From: Alligator mississippiensis
Taxonomy: Eukaryota > Chordata > Crocodylia > Alligatoridae
NCBI RefSeq assembly: GCF_030867095.1
Contig: NC_081831.1
Location: 18,824,001 to 18,888,000 of the forward strand
Direction: 5' to 3'
Length of the DNA: 64,000 nucleotides
A program made the position numbers and the translations under genes. Positions within the stretch are counted from its first letter, which is position 1; every line of letters starts with the position of its first letter. Positions 15,481 through 29,179 of this stretch are shown here, piece by piece. The notes below the pieces were generated by a model that worked only from the letters and a program-made list of their open reading frames with translations, did not search any database and was not told where the DNA came from.

Positions 15481-17271
15481 GGTGCACCCTGCGACTGGCA
15501 GAACTGAGTATAGCAAGGGTTAGTACTCTTAATCCTTCTACAAAATATACTTTAAAAGTGAAAGTTTCCATGCCATAGAAGAACCTCTTCAGAAAAGGAG
15601 AGTATACTGCTGCTACGGCTAGTCATTTTCTTGCCGTTACAGTAAATCAGCTCCTGAATTGTGCTTTTCAACTGAGTTTGGGTACAAGGAGCTTTGTTAC
15701 ATTAAGTGCTGTAGGATTCGGCCCTCTAAATACAGTTCTTTGAGCAGGAATGTGTGATTGCAGTTTTTGAGAGGCATGGGCAACCCTCTCCAATATTTTG
15801 TGTGTGTGTGCACACGCACATTAATAGCTCTTAAAACAATGTAAAGGGCTACAAATACGATAATTTACACTGACCAGCAGATGAGTTGTGGATTATTGAA
15901 TTATGCAAGCTGGTGATTAAGGTAGCAAACAATAGAAGATGCATTGAAATGTGTTACTTGCTTTTTAACTTTAACCAAGGCTGTGCCGTTTTTAAATTAA
16001 TATGTTGGTGTCTTCTAAAATGCCTTGTAACTTTGGCCCAATTTCTTCTCTGAATTAGCACCACAACGAATCAAAAAGGTATTTTATCTCCTAAGTGTTC
16101 TGTTTGGAATTTAGACAAGGCCCACAGGTTTTGGATGTTTCACTTTCCTTTATAAAGAATTACTGGATTTGAAAATTCACTAAATAAAATTAGCACTGTT
16201 CTGCTATAAGTAAGCACCTAAGTGTCTCATTCTTTAAACATAGCAAAGTGTTTGCATTAACTGTATCTTGTACTTTTAAATCAGAAATTAGCTGTCAAAA
16301 TGTAATTATGCAATGATACCTGTTGTATGAAATATGGGTCTAATCTTGTTTCTAACATTTGGTTAGATCAGGAGCAATTTAATTGGTGGTACAGCGAGAA
16401 TTTGTTAGTAGGTCAAGGTTTTAGTGCTACTTCAGCTTCAGATCTCCTTCCGTTCAATCCCTCACATCCCTATGGGTCAAGTAGCTCATGCTTGAAACTA
16501 GAGACTTCAGTGAAGCAGGTTGGACTAAGGGCACAACACACACGTTGATAGTCTGAGCTCACAAAGCTGCTAAGAACTGGTCCTTAGAACTGGTCTAAGC
16601 ACCATCTTGTCTCTAAATCTGGAGAAGTGATTGCTCTCAGTACCAGATTTTCTAATATTATTGCAAATAGGCCTTAACCTCGACTCGTTTACATGATGCA
16701 ACATTACACACAACTGGTGTCAAGTAGCTACAGCTGCTATTCCCAGTGTAACTCCAGAGGTGAGCCAAGATGGGAAGTGGTAACAATGGACTTACACAAA
16801 TACTGTACTGCAAGTGATATGTTTGAATTTGTAACAACAAAAAAAGAAGGAGAAAAGTTCAAAGTTTGTACAAAAATCCCATAGCACTGCAGCATGCCAC
16901 ATGATGGATTTCTTAGATCAGTTAGTGGTTTGAGTAAGAGCTTCAAAAGTGTGACATAAGAGCCCAACATCCACTTAAAAATCAATTTTCTTTGGAAAAA
17001 GAACTTGGGCTCTGAAGTCAGGTAAGCACCTCAGGACAAATTTGCTCTTGATCTTTGGGGTCTATATCAATCCAATGGAAGGTATTACAATGCTGAAATG
17101 AACAGGTTAGCTTTTCGTAAAAACAAGGCTGCTGTGCACCGTTCTTGTCGAACCAGAATCACTTGGTGTTTGGGAGGAGAAATTCCTAGTGTGCTGTACA
17201 CTAGCTGAATTTCAGATTGAGTTCAGTAATACTGCTTGTAATGCATATTTGTGTGTATAGTTATAAGTGCG

Positions 17272-17307
<36 letters not shown>

Positions 17308-18870
17308 ATTTAAAATGGGTTTATGCTTTATCAGAGTGCATGAGAAGTAAATTAATGACATTGCTCCCTTCTTTCCTACACTCCCACACCCTATAAACAA
17401 CGTGTTAACTACCAGCTTTGTGTCAGATTTTGATTTATATCAATTTTTAGCTGAGTAGCAACTCAACCTTGGATTCTGGATGGTGTCTCTGAAAGACTTA
17501 TGGAATACAGTTAATGGTCAGGGGGAGCCCAAGGAGATGTCCGACTCGCCAAAGATAAGGCTCAGATAAGTGAGCTAGCATTTCAAGCCAGGTCTCATGG
17601 CAAAACGATACGGGCTGGGAGCTCTGCTTGTCTGTACTTTAAGCCTGTTAATTACAGGTTGTTTCTCAGTGCTGCTTGGATGTGTTTCTGCTGAAATGTG
17701 AGTCATCTTCCCACTAACACTTCTGCAGCATCAGGCCTTTTTGTATTTTGAAACATCTCTATGCTAACCTTTGCCAAACTATCTTTAATGTAACTGCTAT
17801 TAGCTCACTTCAGGCTATGTCAAGGTCACTCAGCTAAATGTAGTGTAATAATTAAGCTGTGTGTAAAACAGCCTGTGAATTTTCTAATTTAAAGAGGGGG
17901 GTGGGAGTATTATGCCTTTCCCAATTTTTGCATACCAGCTCCTACAATTGCTGCACCCTCTCAGATTCCCACAAGGAACTTCACTGGCAGCGTTTAAGAA
18001 TTTGAGTTGTTATGCTTTGATTGAACAAAAATACAGCTGCATGAAACCTCTTTTTCTGGCGAACTCTTCAGGACAGTTTGGCTTTTCTGTTTTTGCAGCC
18101 ACCTTTTGTCAGTGGTTTTGTTTAAGCTGTAATGAGCTGAATAGCGTGTGGTCTTCCTGCCCTCCACTGGATGGAATTAGAACTGCTAGACTTGGTATCT
18201 GTGCCCGATACTGCGAACGGCAAGTGCTGATTCTCCTTTCAGCAGGAGTTTGTGACCTTTCTGCTGCCAGGGAAGTTCCTAGTTGCCCCAGGGCGCAGTA
18301 CAGCGCTCACTTGGACGTAGCCATGGGACCCATTCGTACACATGGGTCACATTCGGACGTAGCCATGGGTTACAAACTTCCAAACTAATAACTTGGAGTT
18401 GTGGGGCCACAGTCTTCTTGTGTGTAGGATTTTGAGGTAGTAAACATTGGTGAGAGCTTCCTGCAGAGCTCTGTGACTTATCTGACAAACCTTGTGATTT
18501 TGCACCCCCCAAAATTGTTTGTTTTTGTTTTAATTGCCTTTCAGGATCTGCCCAAGTCTCTGCAAAACTTTTTCACAGCGAAACCCCCAAAGTAAATATT
18601 GAGGGAATATTTTTTTTTAATTTCTAGTTATTTCTCAATCAATAAATAAATAAATATATAGAATTTTTTTTCTTTTTTAAAACAGCATCCAATGAAGAAA
18701 ATCATTGCTTCTAAATCCAACAGAGGTTATCCTGATTACTGTATGCAGTATGAACTGTCAGGCATAGGAGGTTTCTGGACAGGGTGAAAGCAACTTGAAC
18801 CTTTTATACAGGGCTTGCTCTTCTGGCCTGAGTGACACCTTACTCCATGAATAGCCCCATTTGATTTCTG
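15481..18870. other. Intron segment without recognised gene
   Basis: Contains a (CA)n microsatellite at 17268-17304. A directly repeated 15-mer, ggacgtagccatggg, lies at about 18314 and 18355. The segment 18810-18870 (ttactccatgaatagccccatttga) resembles the ancient palindromic repeat noted elsewhere. A 158-codon open frame at 17912-18388 has no recognisable protein features. Confidence 0.5.
17268..17304 (+). repeat. (GC)/(CA)n dinucleotide microsatellite
   Basis: A short GTGCGTGCGCGC stretch passes into a run of CA repeats, an alternating purine-pyrimidine tract with Z-DNA potential. Confidence 0.9.
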
Positions 18871-18879
18871 CATGGTTAC

Positions 18880-19115
18880 ACGTGGGAGAATTGGACACTG
18901 AGGGCACATCCCCACAAGTGGGAATGTGCATTTCCACAAGGACAAGTAGCAGCGGCACACCCTGTCCTTGGGGACCGCCCATGCCACGCAGGCTCTAGTG
19001 CGTGGCAGGCTTCTCCAGGTGGGGTAGGGGAGGCTGGGGCCAGCTACTGTGCTGGTCCCAGCAGTCCAGTCTGTCCTGGGGGCCTCGGGAACCTGCAGCG
19101 CTCCTGCACTGGTGA
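18880..19115. mobile_element. GC-rich non-autonomous DNA transposon-like element
   Basis: An abrupt GC-rich block. Part of it (18896-18965, reverse complement) aligns by eye with 61925-61995: both have gtgc[ct]gctgct-a-[ct]ttgtcc followed by a purine-rich stretch and two copies of an 'acat...gcac' motif. Shared, dispersed, GC-rich sequence without coding capacity suggests copies of one MITE family. Boundaries are approximate. Confidence 0.4.
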
Positions 19116-21150
19116 GCCTGGTGTCTCTTTTTCTTTCTGTCTCTTTCTTTCTGTCTCATTTGAGAGCATGTGGGGTACAAAGATCAAAGAGGGGGTGAGT
19201 CCATTACAATTCAGACTTAGTTCATCCATATGTTTGGATATGTGAAAGACATCAATGGTAACCCGTTTGATATCTCTTATGGCCATTGCTTTGTTAATCT
19301 GACACTTGGTTGAATCTGAATAACAATGGTACTCATTCAGACTCCAGTGTTAGGAAAAAGTCATTAACTTGGGTTTTATTAAGTTGTTACATACAAGCCA
19401 CCTGTGTACTTAGCACAGCTGTGGTTAACGGAGTAGGGAGTAATTCTGAGCTGACTTATTTTTAGCATCTAGGTTGATGCCTAATGAAAGGTATGTACAC
19501 TACTGTGTACTGAAGATGCTGGTTATGGAATGAGGTATTCTCATCACTCCCAGTTGTGGGTACCATGTCCAGAATAAAAAGCTAAAGGCATATATGCTGG
19601 GCGTTTGATCTGGATTTTGTCTAAATGCCCTTTCAGCCACATCTATCCTTAACCACCTGCAGACTGTCCTGGTGAATAGGATGAGCTGCCAGGGTTATTA
19701 TGAAGTTGACCTGGGTATTCCAGAAGTGAGAGACGAGATCAAAAGGAGCCCTTTTAAATATACTTTGGGCCTACTAGACTAGATCAGATCCTTGGTATAG
19801 ATATGTAGAGTCTTTAATTAGTGTAGTCATGTAATTAGAAGCTGTGCTTCACATCTGCTTTACCTACAGCAGAGAACATCTTCATGGGAGAGTCTCATCT
19901 TTTTAAAGACCTCTTGACAATGTTTAGTTGACTGTTCTTTAATTTACAATTTATGCCAAAGTCATGAGCCCACATAATTAATGAGGGGGCTCTGCAGACA
20001 CACCTGCTCCTTAATGTTTATCTAATTGGTGCCTGTCTCCCTCCTTTTCTGGGAGTTTCACTCTCTCCAAAGGCCATTTATTTTCTTTTGATCTGGCATT
20101 TTCTTTTTGCCATCCAGAGACAAATCAGAGCTATGTTGTGACCTCCTAGCCCTATTAAGCAGCACACTTCATCATTTGCCTGGGCAGTAATCCCAATACC
20201 ACCTCCTCCCCCCCCCCCAAATTTTGAAAACAGTTTTTTTTTATTTTGCCTATTTTGTTAGAGGGGAGGGACAGGAGATGGACAAGGTAGAAGCTGGCTC
20301 AGTAACTGGATATCACAGTTGATTGTCTTGCACTAGGAACTTCTTTCCAAAAATTCCCTGGCTTTGATTTTCTTCTGTTTACAACAAAGCTAATTTAATT
20401 TCCTAGACAGTGGCTACTCCCTTTATGACTGTAATCACAAATCCAATAATGAGCGAGTTGAGAAGGCAATCTCATTTGTATTAAAATGCATTTAAGGCTC
20501 AGCACTGAGAGGATCAACGGTGTATTGCTTTGCTAGACCTCTTATGCCAGGTGGTAGCAAATATAGTTCATCTCGGTGCCATATGTGCTGTCCAGGTCAA
20601 CTTTAGCTGAAAGCGGACTTGAACACTGATCTCCACGTCAATCCCCTAACCTGCCTTCAAGTAAAACATGACTGTCCTTTTGAGCAGAGCACCTGGTTAT
20701 CCTGGAGAGAGAGCATCTAGTGAACTACAGTATTTGGATAGATGGCATGGAATAAAGTGTAAACAACAGTATTAAAATCTTGAGCTGCTTTATTGGCTGA
20801 GTTTTTAAAATAATGAATACCTGCAGTAGACCACCTTGGGTTGAGCCTTTGACCATCTATGATTTGAGCCATAGATCTACAGCTCTGAAGAACAGCCTGA
20901 TTTTTTTTTTTTTCCACTTTTCCCATGTTTTCATTAGGGATCCCAAAGCATTAAACCTTCCAACCCAATATGCAAGTACCAGAGATGGTCAAATAACAGT
21001 ACTGCTGTAAGGAAGAAGTATCACTTAACTCAACACTGAAGAGGTGGCTGTTTCATAAACAATTAGACAAACATTGCCTGGAAAAGAATGTATTGACTAA
21101 AAATGCTTGCTGCTTGTGTTCATAGAATTATTTCCCTTATCGGCCAACGT
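19116..21150. other. Intron segment; includes a possible conserved non-coding element
   Basis: The stretch 19960-20125 is repeat-free and AT-rich with several TAATTA/TAATTG-type homeodomain cores, and it looks like conserved non-coding sequence. No exon was seen. Confidence 0.35.
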
Positions 21151-21154
21151 CGGT

Positions 21155-21265
21155 TTTATCCCCATTTTGCAGCAGGTTAAGTGACTTACCCAAGGTCACA
21201 TGGTGAGTCGGTTGCAGTAACACACTAACTGGGTGGCACTACATGACAGAGCAGGACTTTGAATC
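21155..21265 (+). mobile_element. MIR/L2-type SINE fragment
   Basis: The run ttatccccattttgcag ... ttaagtgacttacccaaggtcac ... gacagagcaggac is the well-known core and tail of MIR-like ancient tetrapod SINEs (counting cells of 'ccccattttacag', 'gacttgcccaaggtcac', 'agagc.ggactt'). Confidence 0.75.
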
Positions 21266-23557
21266 ACTGAGATTAATATACATCTGACTGGGAGATAAAG
21301 GTGAAATAGGATTTAGCCCAAAGTGTCACTTATGTAACTGAGTTACTGCAGTTTTGGGCACGTAGTATTTGGATTCCTAGTTGCCCTTGCATAACTGTGC
21401 TTACCCTGCACTTCCCTTCTGAGCATGCGTGGAAGGGTGCACTATGGCTGCTTAGAGCCCAGGGAAGAATAGCATCTGCTGAGTACACCGCTACACCCCA
21501 AAACTTCATTCACCAAAGAATACACAATTACTGGATTTGAAAGACTAGAACCAGGACCATTGCACCTTCTAGGCTGACAGCCTAGTAGTTAGAGCGAGAG
21601 ACCTTTATCCTATACCCCCTCATTCAGAGGAGGTTTAATCTTGCACATATGATTTCCCAGAAAAGCCATTTAGCCACGAGTCCAGAAAGTGCTCTGGCCC
21701 CTGGGCAGCCAGGAGGGGGAATGTAACCCAGAGGCCATGGGGCTCAGTGAATGGATGCTGCCCTGAAAGGGAAGGAGCACTGGCTTTTTGCTGTGGGCCC
21801 CTAATGGCTTTTCTGTACTTTGCACTTCAGTACTTCATTGGATAAACAGCAGTGGGATAGCTCCTGCCCCATTGGGGCTAGGGTCTGTTTTTCAGAAAAG
21901 CCTGAGTATTTTTCTCTCTGCAAAATGGGTACACTTGAAGTGCCAAATTGAGTACCTGAAGATGGCCCTTGGCTTTAAAATATAGAGGTCTTGGTGCAAA
22001 GGCTTCTAAAAGTCTGGAGGTTTTCCTTGCGTTACTTTAATTTAACTTCTCTTCTTTCTGCACCACCATGGAGGTCTCCCTCGCACACGACCATTGACGC
22101 AGTGCTCAAACTCATCTGGCTTAGCACTCATCAGCAAACTGGTTCCCATTCAGCAATCAAGTAAAAGCAGTTCAGTACTGAGGACACTTGATGCCAGGAG
22201 CACAGCTAAGACCCACAGGGGGAAGCGCTGTTGGATAAATGAAATGGCTGGTCTGCAAATCAGTCTATTTATTCTCCAGTGTGTTCAGCTGGGGGGGGTG
22301 CGCATCTGCTTCCCTCCATCAGCACCTAGTCCCCGGAAAGAAAATGCTCTGTAGCAGACCTGTCACATGGTTGCCACTTGCTGCCAGTCCTCTTCAGGGC
22401 TCTTAACCTTGCACAAGGTGTTGCACAGCTCCTCCATAGCAGTTTGCCTAATTCTGCAGTGGGGTGGGTTTTTGTATCTTTTCTATTATGGAGGCTGCAG
22501 AAGTGGGTGTGGGGAATGAAGAGGACTGTTTTCATTTGCATTTACAGAGACTAATTGTGAGAGGAACATGGTGGGGGAGGGAGGAAGGATGAGGGCTGCT
22601 AAGGGTGGCCCGTCCTCTGCCAGCCCAGCACTGAATAGTGCACGGCGGTTGAAACAACGTGGCTAGGGGAGACAGGAATCTCCTGCTGGAGACGGAAACA
22701 AAAGCGACTCAGCCTGACAGGAACTTGGTGTCAAATGCTCATGTTTCCAGAAAGCCGCTCTGCACATGGTGGACCATGCAGCATTGTTCCTGGCCATTCA
22801 TGCTGCTCCTTGAGGAAACTTGCTCCTTTGCATATGTCTTGTTCCTTGTTCTGAGGTTTACTTTCCCCAGAACTGAAGTCGACAACGCAAAAAGAGGACT
22901 CCCAGGGGCATTGCAGGAGGTGTAGAGCATGGCACAAAATCCATTGTCTTCCAGCTCTAGCAAATCTGAGCTTGTACGGCTTGAATACTGGATGCTGGAC
23001 ACTTGTTTTACTCAAAGTCTCTGCCTAATGTTTGTTCCTAGCGTTTAAAAATACGCACTCCCTGAGGATAGACAAAAAAACAACATGCACACAGTGAAGT
23101 GTGTCCTTGGCCAGGATCAGTCGCTAACCACCACTGTAGAAGTTAATGCATCTTTGTGAACAGAAAAGGGACTCTGTTTTTACTGGGACGTGAATCTCTA
23201 ATCCTTTCCTTAAAGCCAAAGCATTGGATGACTGGGCTTTATTAGGGGAAACTTGTCAATGTAGTAAAAAATGCAGTCCCTGTGCAAGTGTTTTGAGCCA
23301 CTTCAATAGTTGCATAACAAAGGGTTGCGTTATCTTGTACAACTTGCTACCTGGTTGTCTTGTGTCAGCTCTTTTTGTCTCTGTGCCAGGCACACCGATT
23401 AGTATGCGTTTAGTTTGTGTTCATAGCAAATACAGAAAGGGCTCTCAAGTGGTTCTAGCTTGTTTTCATTTATGAAGTGTATCAATGAGGCAATACATGT
23501 GTTTTGCTCTTTTTATGGTGTCTGCTCACACTTACACAGTACCCAGTTGTGTTAAGT
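21266..23557. other. Intron segment without recognised gene
   Basis: Short frames only. A tRNA-like A-box motif near 21570 (tagtagttagagcg) has no convincing B box, so no SINE is called. Confidence 0.45.
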
Positions 23558-23835
23558 CAGGGCTGTCCAACTGGTGAGTGATTAAGTGCAGGCTATGGGC
23601 TCCTGCCTGCCCCCCCCTCGCCCTCCCACCCCTCACCCCATTGCTCTGGTTGCAGTGCCTGGGGTCACTGGCTCAGGGAAGCGTAAGGGGGGAGGCCTGG
23701 GGAGCTTGCTGCCTATCTGCTTGCACCAGCCGGGGGACTTGGGTGGGGGCTTGTGCTGCTGGCATGATGGGAGGATTCGCCCATTGGGGGGGGGCAGGAG
23801 GAGAGGTATTGCCTGATGAAAGAGGATGGATCTGG
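23558..23835 (+). mobile_element. GC-rich hAT-like non-autonomous element, left end recognisable
   Basis: Begins CAGGGCTGTCCAACTGGTG, the style of terminal repeat found in many amniote hAT MITEs, and continues as a G/C-skewed block that ends abruptly near 23835. The right terminal repeat and target duplication were not found, so it is truncated or misjudged. Confidence 0.4.
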
Positions 23836-25320
23836 TAGCTCCACTCTTTCTTCTAACCTGGGAAAACTTTTTTTTCCCCCCTAATTTTAAAATACTGAGT
23901 TATGGTGTGTTTAAAAAAATTAAAATAAAAAAATGGCAGAGATGTAGCTTGAATTAAATCAGCCAGGGCACGGTGGTTGGGTTTGCTTGGTTGTTTCTTT
24001 CCCCCTCCCCATGCTATAGACTGAGTGGAGAGGAAGTAAGGTTGACTATCTTAACTGAACGCTGTAGTGTGCATAACTGTCCTCTCAACTCTTGTCAGGA
24101 GGGGATGGCTACTAGGGGCAAGATGAATGTTATAGCTGATCTGCCCAGCCTACAAGAAGTGTTGGAGCTTACTGTGATGATACATTTGGCCTGCCCTAGT
24201 AGCGTTGTGCCCAGCTCCTCATCACATACGCCTGTAGCAGTACAGGCATAATATGGCTTTGTGTGGTGATACCGACCTGGCTAAAGCCTGACTCTTTTTC
24301 TTCCTCTTAAAGTCCAATTCCCACCAGTGCCATCCTTGTTGAACTTGTTGAGCAATCTCCCTGGAGTTGCTGCACTTGTAAAAATGCCATGAACAATAAG
24401 GAGGCTACCTAACTAATACACAGGAGTGAGTGACCCAGACTTGGGTGTAGTATACTATCTGGACTCTTCACAAGAGTTTGCCTTTTTTACCCTCTTGTAT
24501 TTTCAGGCACCTCTTGATCCTGTACATAAAAGTAAAATTGAGGTAGTGCTGAGGTGCAGAATGCCAAAGAAACTTCTCTAAGGATAGCCGCCACAGAATG
24601 ATCAGTTCCCTTGTGGAAGACCGGGCATTGGATTCCTAAGAACTGGTCTAAAGGGGCAGTAAATTGGTCTAAAGGGGCAAACCCAGTAAACAGGACTCTA
24701 TGAACCAAACTGAAGTAGCTGTAGAAATGTTTCCTCCTAAAAGCAGTTATTTTTTGCTGGGGGGGGGGGGAATGAAGATAGGCCAGATGCCCCTCTTCAG
24801 CATTCAACCTACAGTGGACCTAATGAGGAGACCTGGGGGCAGATCTTCAGCAGCACTTGAATAACCAGGAGTCTTTACCTTTTAACTCTGTACTTAGCTC
24901 ATGCTATCCCAAACTCTCAAGTCAATAGGATGCCCTGCATTGGGAAACCTTTTTCTTAAATGCATCCCCTTTTATAAAAGGACTGATTTGTTGCAAGATA
25001 AGTACCCTCTGCAGGGACCATGGGAAGGAGGGAACTGAGACAATATAGGCAAATTGTCGATGCCTGGGTTTTAACTTCCATCTGAAAGGCATCACAGCCA
25101 ACAGCATAGTGCTGTGCTAAGATTTGAGGAAACAAATTAGTCAATGGGGGAGCAGTTTGGGAACAAGAGGTCTTTACTTTGGGTTTGATTCATTTTTGAA
25201 AGAATGAGTAACACTTGAGCTAATGACCTACTGCTTGTCGAATACTTCCCCCTAAAGCTGCTTATTGTTGAATCTTAACAAAAATTCTTACGGGTGCTCT
25301 TGTTTCTCTTAGGCTCCCTG
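23836..25320. other. Intron segment without recognised gene
   Basis: Holds a short imperfect duplication at 24644-24680 (ggtctaaaggggca twice). Nothing else recognised. Confidence 0.45.
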
Positions 25321-25560
25321 CCGATGTGTTTGAGATGCTGCCACTAGCAGAAGAGGCAAATTTAAAACCCACAGCTTCATAATCTGTTAAATTTGCTGCA
25401 ATTCTGGATAATTTGGCAATCTGCTGCTTGCAGCCATTTTTTCCTATTGCCGACTGAGGAGAAGTGTAAATGAGCTGTAATTGGACTGTGAGGCTGTCTC
25501 ATTTGGGGATTTAATCATATGAGATAAAACTTCATTTGGTTCAATCTGTCAAAACAAGTC
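25321..25560. promoter_or_regulatory. Candidate conserved non-coding element
   Basis: Repeat-free, AT-rich and of even complexity, with motif cores typical of developmental enhancers: gtaattgg, tttaatcat, ctgtcaa. No coding signal. Call rests on appearance only; a cross-species alignment would decide. Confidence 0.25.
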
Positions 25561-28500
25561 TGAGTGTGGAGGAAAGGAAGAGAAGAATTTCAGAAGGGTT
25601 TTTTTTTCCTGCCAGAGATCTGGTATTTAGCTATGTCAATGAGGCTACATAGGCACTTCTCTATAGCTTAGAAGTAGACTATACCACACCAACACCTTCA
25701 TATTGACATGAATCCATCTATGGAGTTATGGTGGTAGTGGTAAACTGTGTTCCTAATCACAACTATGCTGATATAAAACCTGCATGTAAACTAGGCTTTT
25801 GCTGCACGCCTCTGGAAACCGATCTTCCATTGTACATTCACATACTGGCATGCCCTTAACTTAGTCTTCGATGAGAGCAGATCATCACAAGACTGCTAAT
25901 GCTTCTTTCTGCCTGTGTAATGCAAAGAATGGATGCTAACGACATCATTATCGTAGGATTAACTAGGCTAGAAGCAATGGTGGCAAAGAGTTTTATATCT
26001 TTATAGGACAGCTGTAAATAAAAAAGGCAGTCTACCTCCCATGGATGCCAACAAGAGGGACATTGTGGGTTTTCTGCCTTTGCTTTTTGATCTAAAAGGG
26101 TAATAAGGATTGAGCCCCCAAATAGCATGGGCTATCTTTACTACCTATGCATCCCTGTTCTACAGAGGCTGCTTTTCCCCAGTACTTACTGCAGGCAGTA
26201 AGTGGTGTCTTAGATTTCCAGCAGCGACACATTTTTAAATGTTCCTTAATCTATTCTCTAAACCATTTCTAAGCCAGGCTTTCCTTCCTTAAGCCTGTGA
26301 TAGCCAGGCTTATTTTCACAGGTTTGTTTCCAGGTTTGTTTTACTGCAGTTTAAACAGATGAGAAATCAAGACTTTTTTGGGGGGTGGGGGGAGGTGGAC
26401 TGTTGATTGTCACAATTGGATCAGTCCATGTTTTGCTGTTCTTTGGTTTCAGTTTTTCTCCATGGTTCTTGTGAGAGAGCAGCTGGAGAGGTGAACCTTC
26501 CCTGCATTGAGCAACATCTCCTTGTGAAATGGATGTCAAACTGGTTATTTCAGGGTTCATGATTATGCTCAAAGAACCAGGCTACTTATGTAATACTGGA
26601 AATGTGAAGTATGGCTAAATTCTTGTTTAACAGAACTTAAGTAAGCTTTATATTTTTAACATTGATTTAATGTTGAGGGGAGGCTCTTAGCTGCTATAGC
26701 CTATTAGTCTAAAAGTCTCTGTTACAGTGGTTATATCTAATCTCTGTAGTTGAATATACTTCATTTGTAAAATGAAACAGAAATTTTTTTTTTCAAAAAT
26801 CCAGAATTATGTAAGTGGGATACTGCTTTTGGTGATATGAGGCTAGAGATTAACTTCTGTCATGTTAAGATTTGAAAACAGAGGGTTTGCTCTGGGTTTG
26901 AATCATGCTAGTTGACCTCTGGAAAGAGTGGAGGAGGCTGCATTACAGTACCATATAACACACAGCATTATTAGGTTTACTTCTGATTGTATCTGAAGCC
27001 ACAGGGCAATGGAGGAACTCTCCATAAGACTACTGCACTGTAATCATAGTACTGATGAAGGTGGGGAGCAAGGGAGTAAAGGAAGGTGGGGAGCAAGGGA
27101 GTAAAGTTGTCCTTAGGTTTGTTATTACATAGAGATTTTTATTTATATTTTTTTGGGGGGGGGGGGAGGGGAGTGATTCAGACATCTGCCTCTGGGACAA
27201 AACCTCCTTTTCCAACAGACTCCAGTTTGCTATTTAGCTCAGTTGTGTTTCCAGCTGGGTTAAGAAGAGTTGTTCTCCCCCTTTCCCCCTCCTCCCCCCC
27301 AACCCCAACCATCATCTGTTTGTTTTTTTTGTTTGTTTGTTTTATTTTTTTCCAGAAATCTCCTCTCCTAGAAATAAAGTCAAACATTTATTTTCAGGAA
27401 ATGAAGACTCATGACTCCTGTCACATGACTTGATCAGTGGGCAGCAAAACCTGATCATGATGAGAAGTATTCTGAATAACTCATCCATAAACAGCAATTA
27501 GCTTTTAATCCAAGCATTACCCCTGTCCCCTTTGCTCCCCTCCCACCCCCACCAGGAACAGGAACTTGTGGTCTTTGTTAAGTGAAACAGCAACTGGGGG
27601 CTCCCCGCAAAGAATGAAAGGAAGCTGGAGTTGACCAAAAGGAGTAAGATGCTCATTTCGGCTCCACCCCCTTGCTGCACTCAAAAGCCTTTTGCTTTCA
27701 GTGCAAAGCGCCATTGAAGTATCAGGACAATGGAGACCAAATCCTTCTTGGGGAGGGGGAGGAACTGGCAAATGCATGTTTTGTTACTTTACTGGCTTTC
27801 CATCTTTCCCTCCCGCCCAAAAAGCAGAAAGAAACCATCTAGTGAGCTTCTCTGTAGATAATGCAATCACTTTCTTGGAACCTCACTAATGGGATTATAA
27901 TTATTATTGCAGATGAACTGAAGTGAACAGAATATTTACCACTTCATCTTAAATTATTGTAAATCCCTCCAAAGCAGCCCTTTGATATGTAAAGTGCTCC
28001 CCCCCACTCACCCCACCCCTCCCAGCAAATGAAGATCATTATTTAGTGGAAGTTCAGAGCTTTTAAATATGACTCAGAACAGTGAGAGGCTCCGGTGTTT
28101 ATGTAAAAAGAAAGCTCTGCATAATGAGCCAGCAGAGGCAACTAATATCTTGACTGGCTCCAGCAAGGCAGGTGGTTAAAGGGAGGAGGAAAATTTCCTT
28201 GCTGAGCAGTCATAATGTCTCATTCCATTGAAGCTGCTGCTGGAAAGTGTGGGAAGAACCGACAGACAGAGGAAGCTTCCCATGTCTTGTCCCATCGTAG
28301 TTCAGTACGCAGTGGTCCTGACTCGGCATGGGTTTAGAGCCTGTCACCAGACTGCAGCAAGTGTTAATGCTCCTGTATCACGATGGTTCTGTTTCCTGCC
28401 TACTTTGCTAACAAGATGGTGCAAGGCAGTGGAGAATCAGGCCACCAAGAGGTTCCTCCACCTCCATATTTCCCTTAAGGGCATAGGTGTGTCTGCATTG

Positions 28501-29170
28501 CAGCATGTGGTCAGATGAAATCTCTGAACTGCTTTGCAGTGACAGCTTATTTTTATTGGATGTCATGTAACAGATTAGCTGGAGACCAAGAATGAGAGAA
28601 GTGATGGCCTGGTTAGGGCTTCCAGGAGAATCCAAAGGTGGGAGCATGTTTTCCATTGCTTCCCTGGACTTGAAGCCCTGTGAGAAGGGGCTTTCTTCTG
28701 GGGGTTCGCCTCTTCCTAAATTATGACAAATGTGTCGTTCTGTTGAAATCATGGACCCTTGTACTGAGGCCTTCGTTCATCCTCTGTGCTTGTCAAGCCA
28801 CTGCTCTTCTGAAGATGGTTTAGGGGTGTCTCTTTCTTTCTATCTTCAGAAGAGGTTAGCAGCCCTTTCAGGCTGAGCTGGAGGCCTCCAGGTTCTAGAA
28901 GGGGAGAAGTGGTTGAGTGGGCGAAGGCTACTTAGCCAGCCACTCCTAGCTGCACAGGTAAGCCCCATCTATTCATCTTGTTCTCTCCTTTCATCTCTCA
29001 CTCTGACTTCAAGTTTTAAAGGGGAAAAAAAGAGAATGTACTAAATTACCCATGAACTCTTGCAAAATCCCCAAAGTTGTGAACTTAATTAACATGGTTT
29101 TGGTGCATTTGGGGGCTAGTTTGAAAAATCTGACATACAATGCAGAGTTCATCCACAAAGTCAGTAATGC
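25561..29170. other. Intron segment; microsatellite-like duplications and candidate CNE
   Basis: Contains a perfect 25-bp tandem duplication (27057-27081 and 27082-27106). A repeat-free AT-rich stretch at about 27885-28150 looks like conserved non-coding sequence. 25660-25800 has the feel of an old DNA transposon (ending taaactaggctttt) but has no definable ends. Confidence 0.4.
27057..27106 (+). repeat. Perfect 25-bp tandem duplication
   Basis: Two adjacent identical 25-base units starting gaaggtggggagc and ending gagtaaag. Confidence 0.95.
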
Positions 29171-29179
29171 TGTGTACAT

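Noticed and set aside
17912..18388. 158-codon intronic open frame
   Set aside because: No signal, domain or splice context recognised; Cys/Leu-rich without pattern. The longest chance frame in 35 kb of intron.
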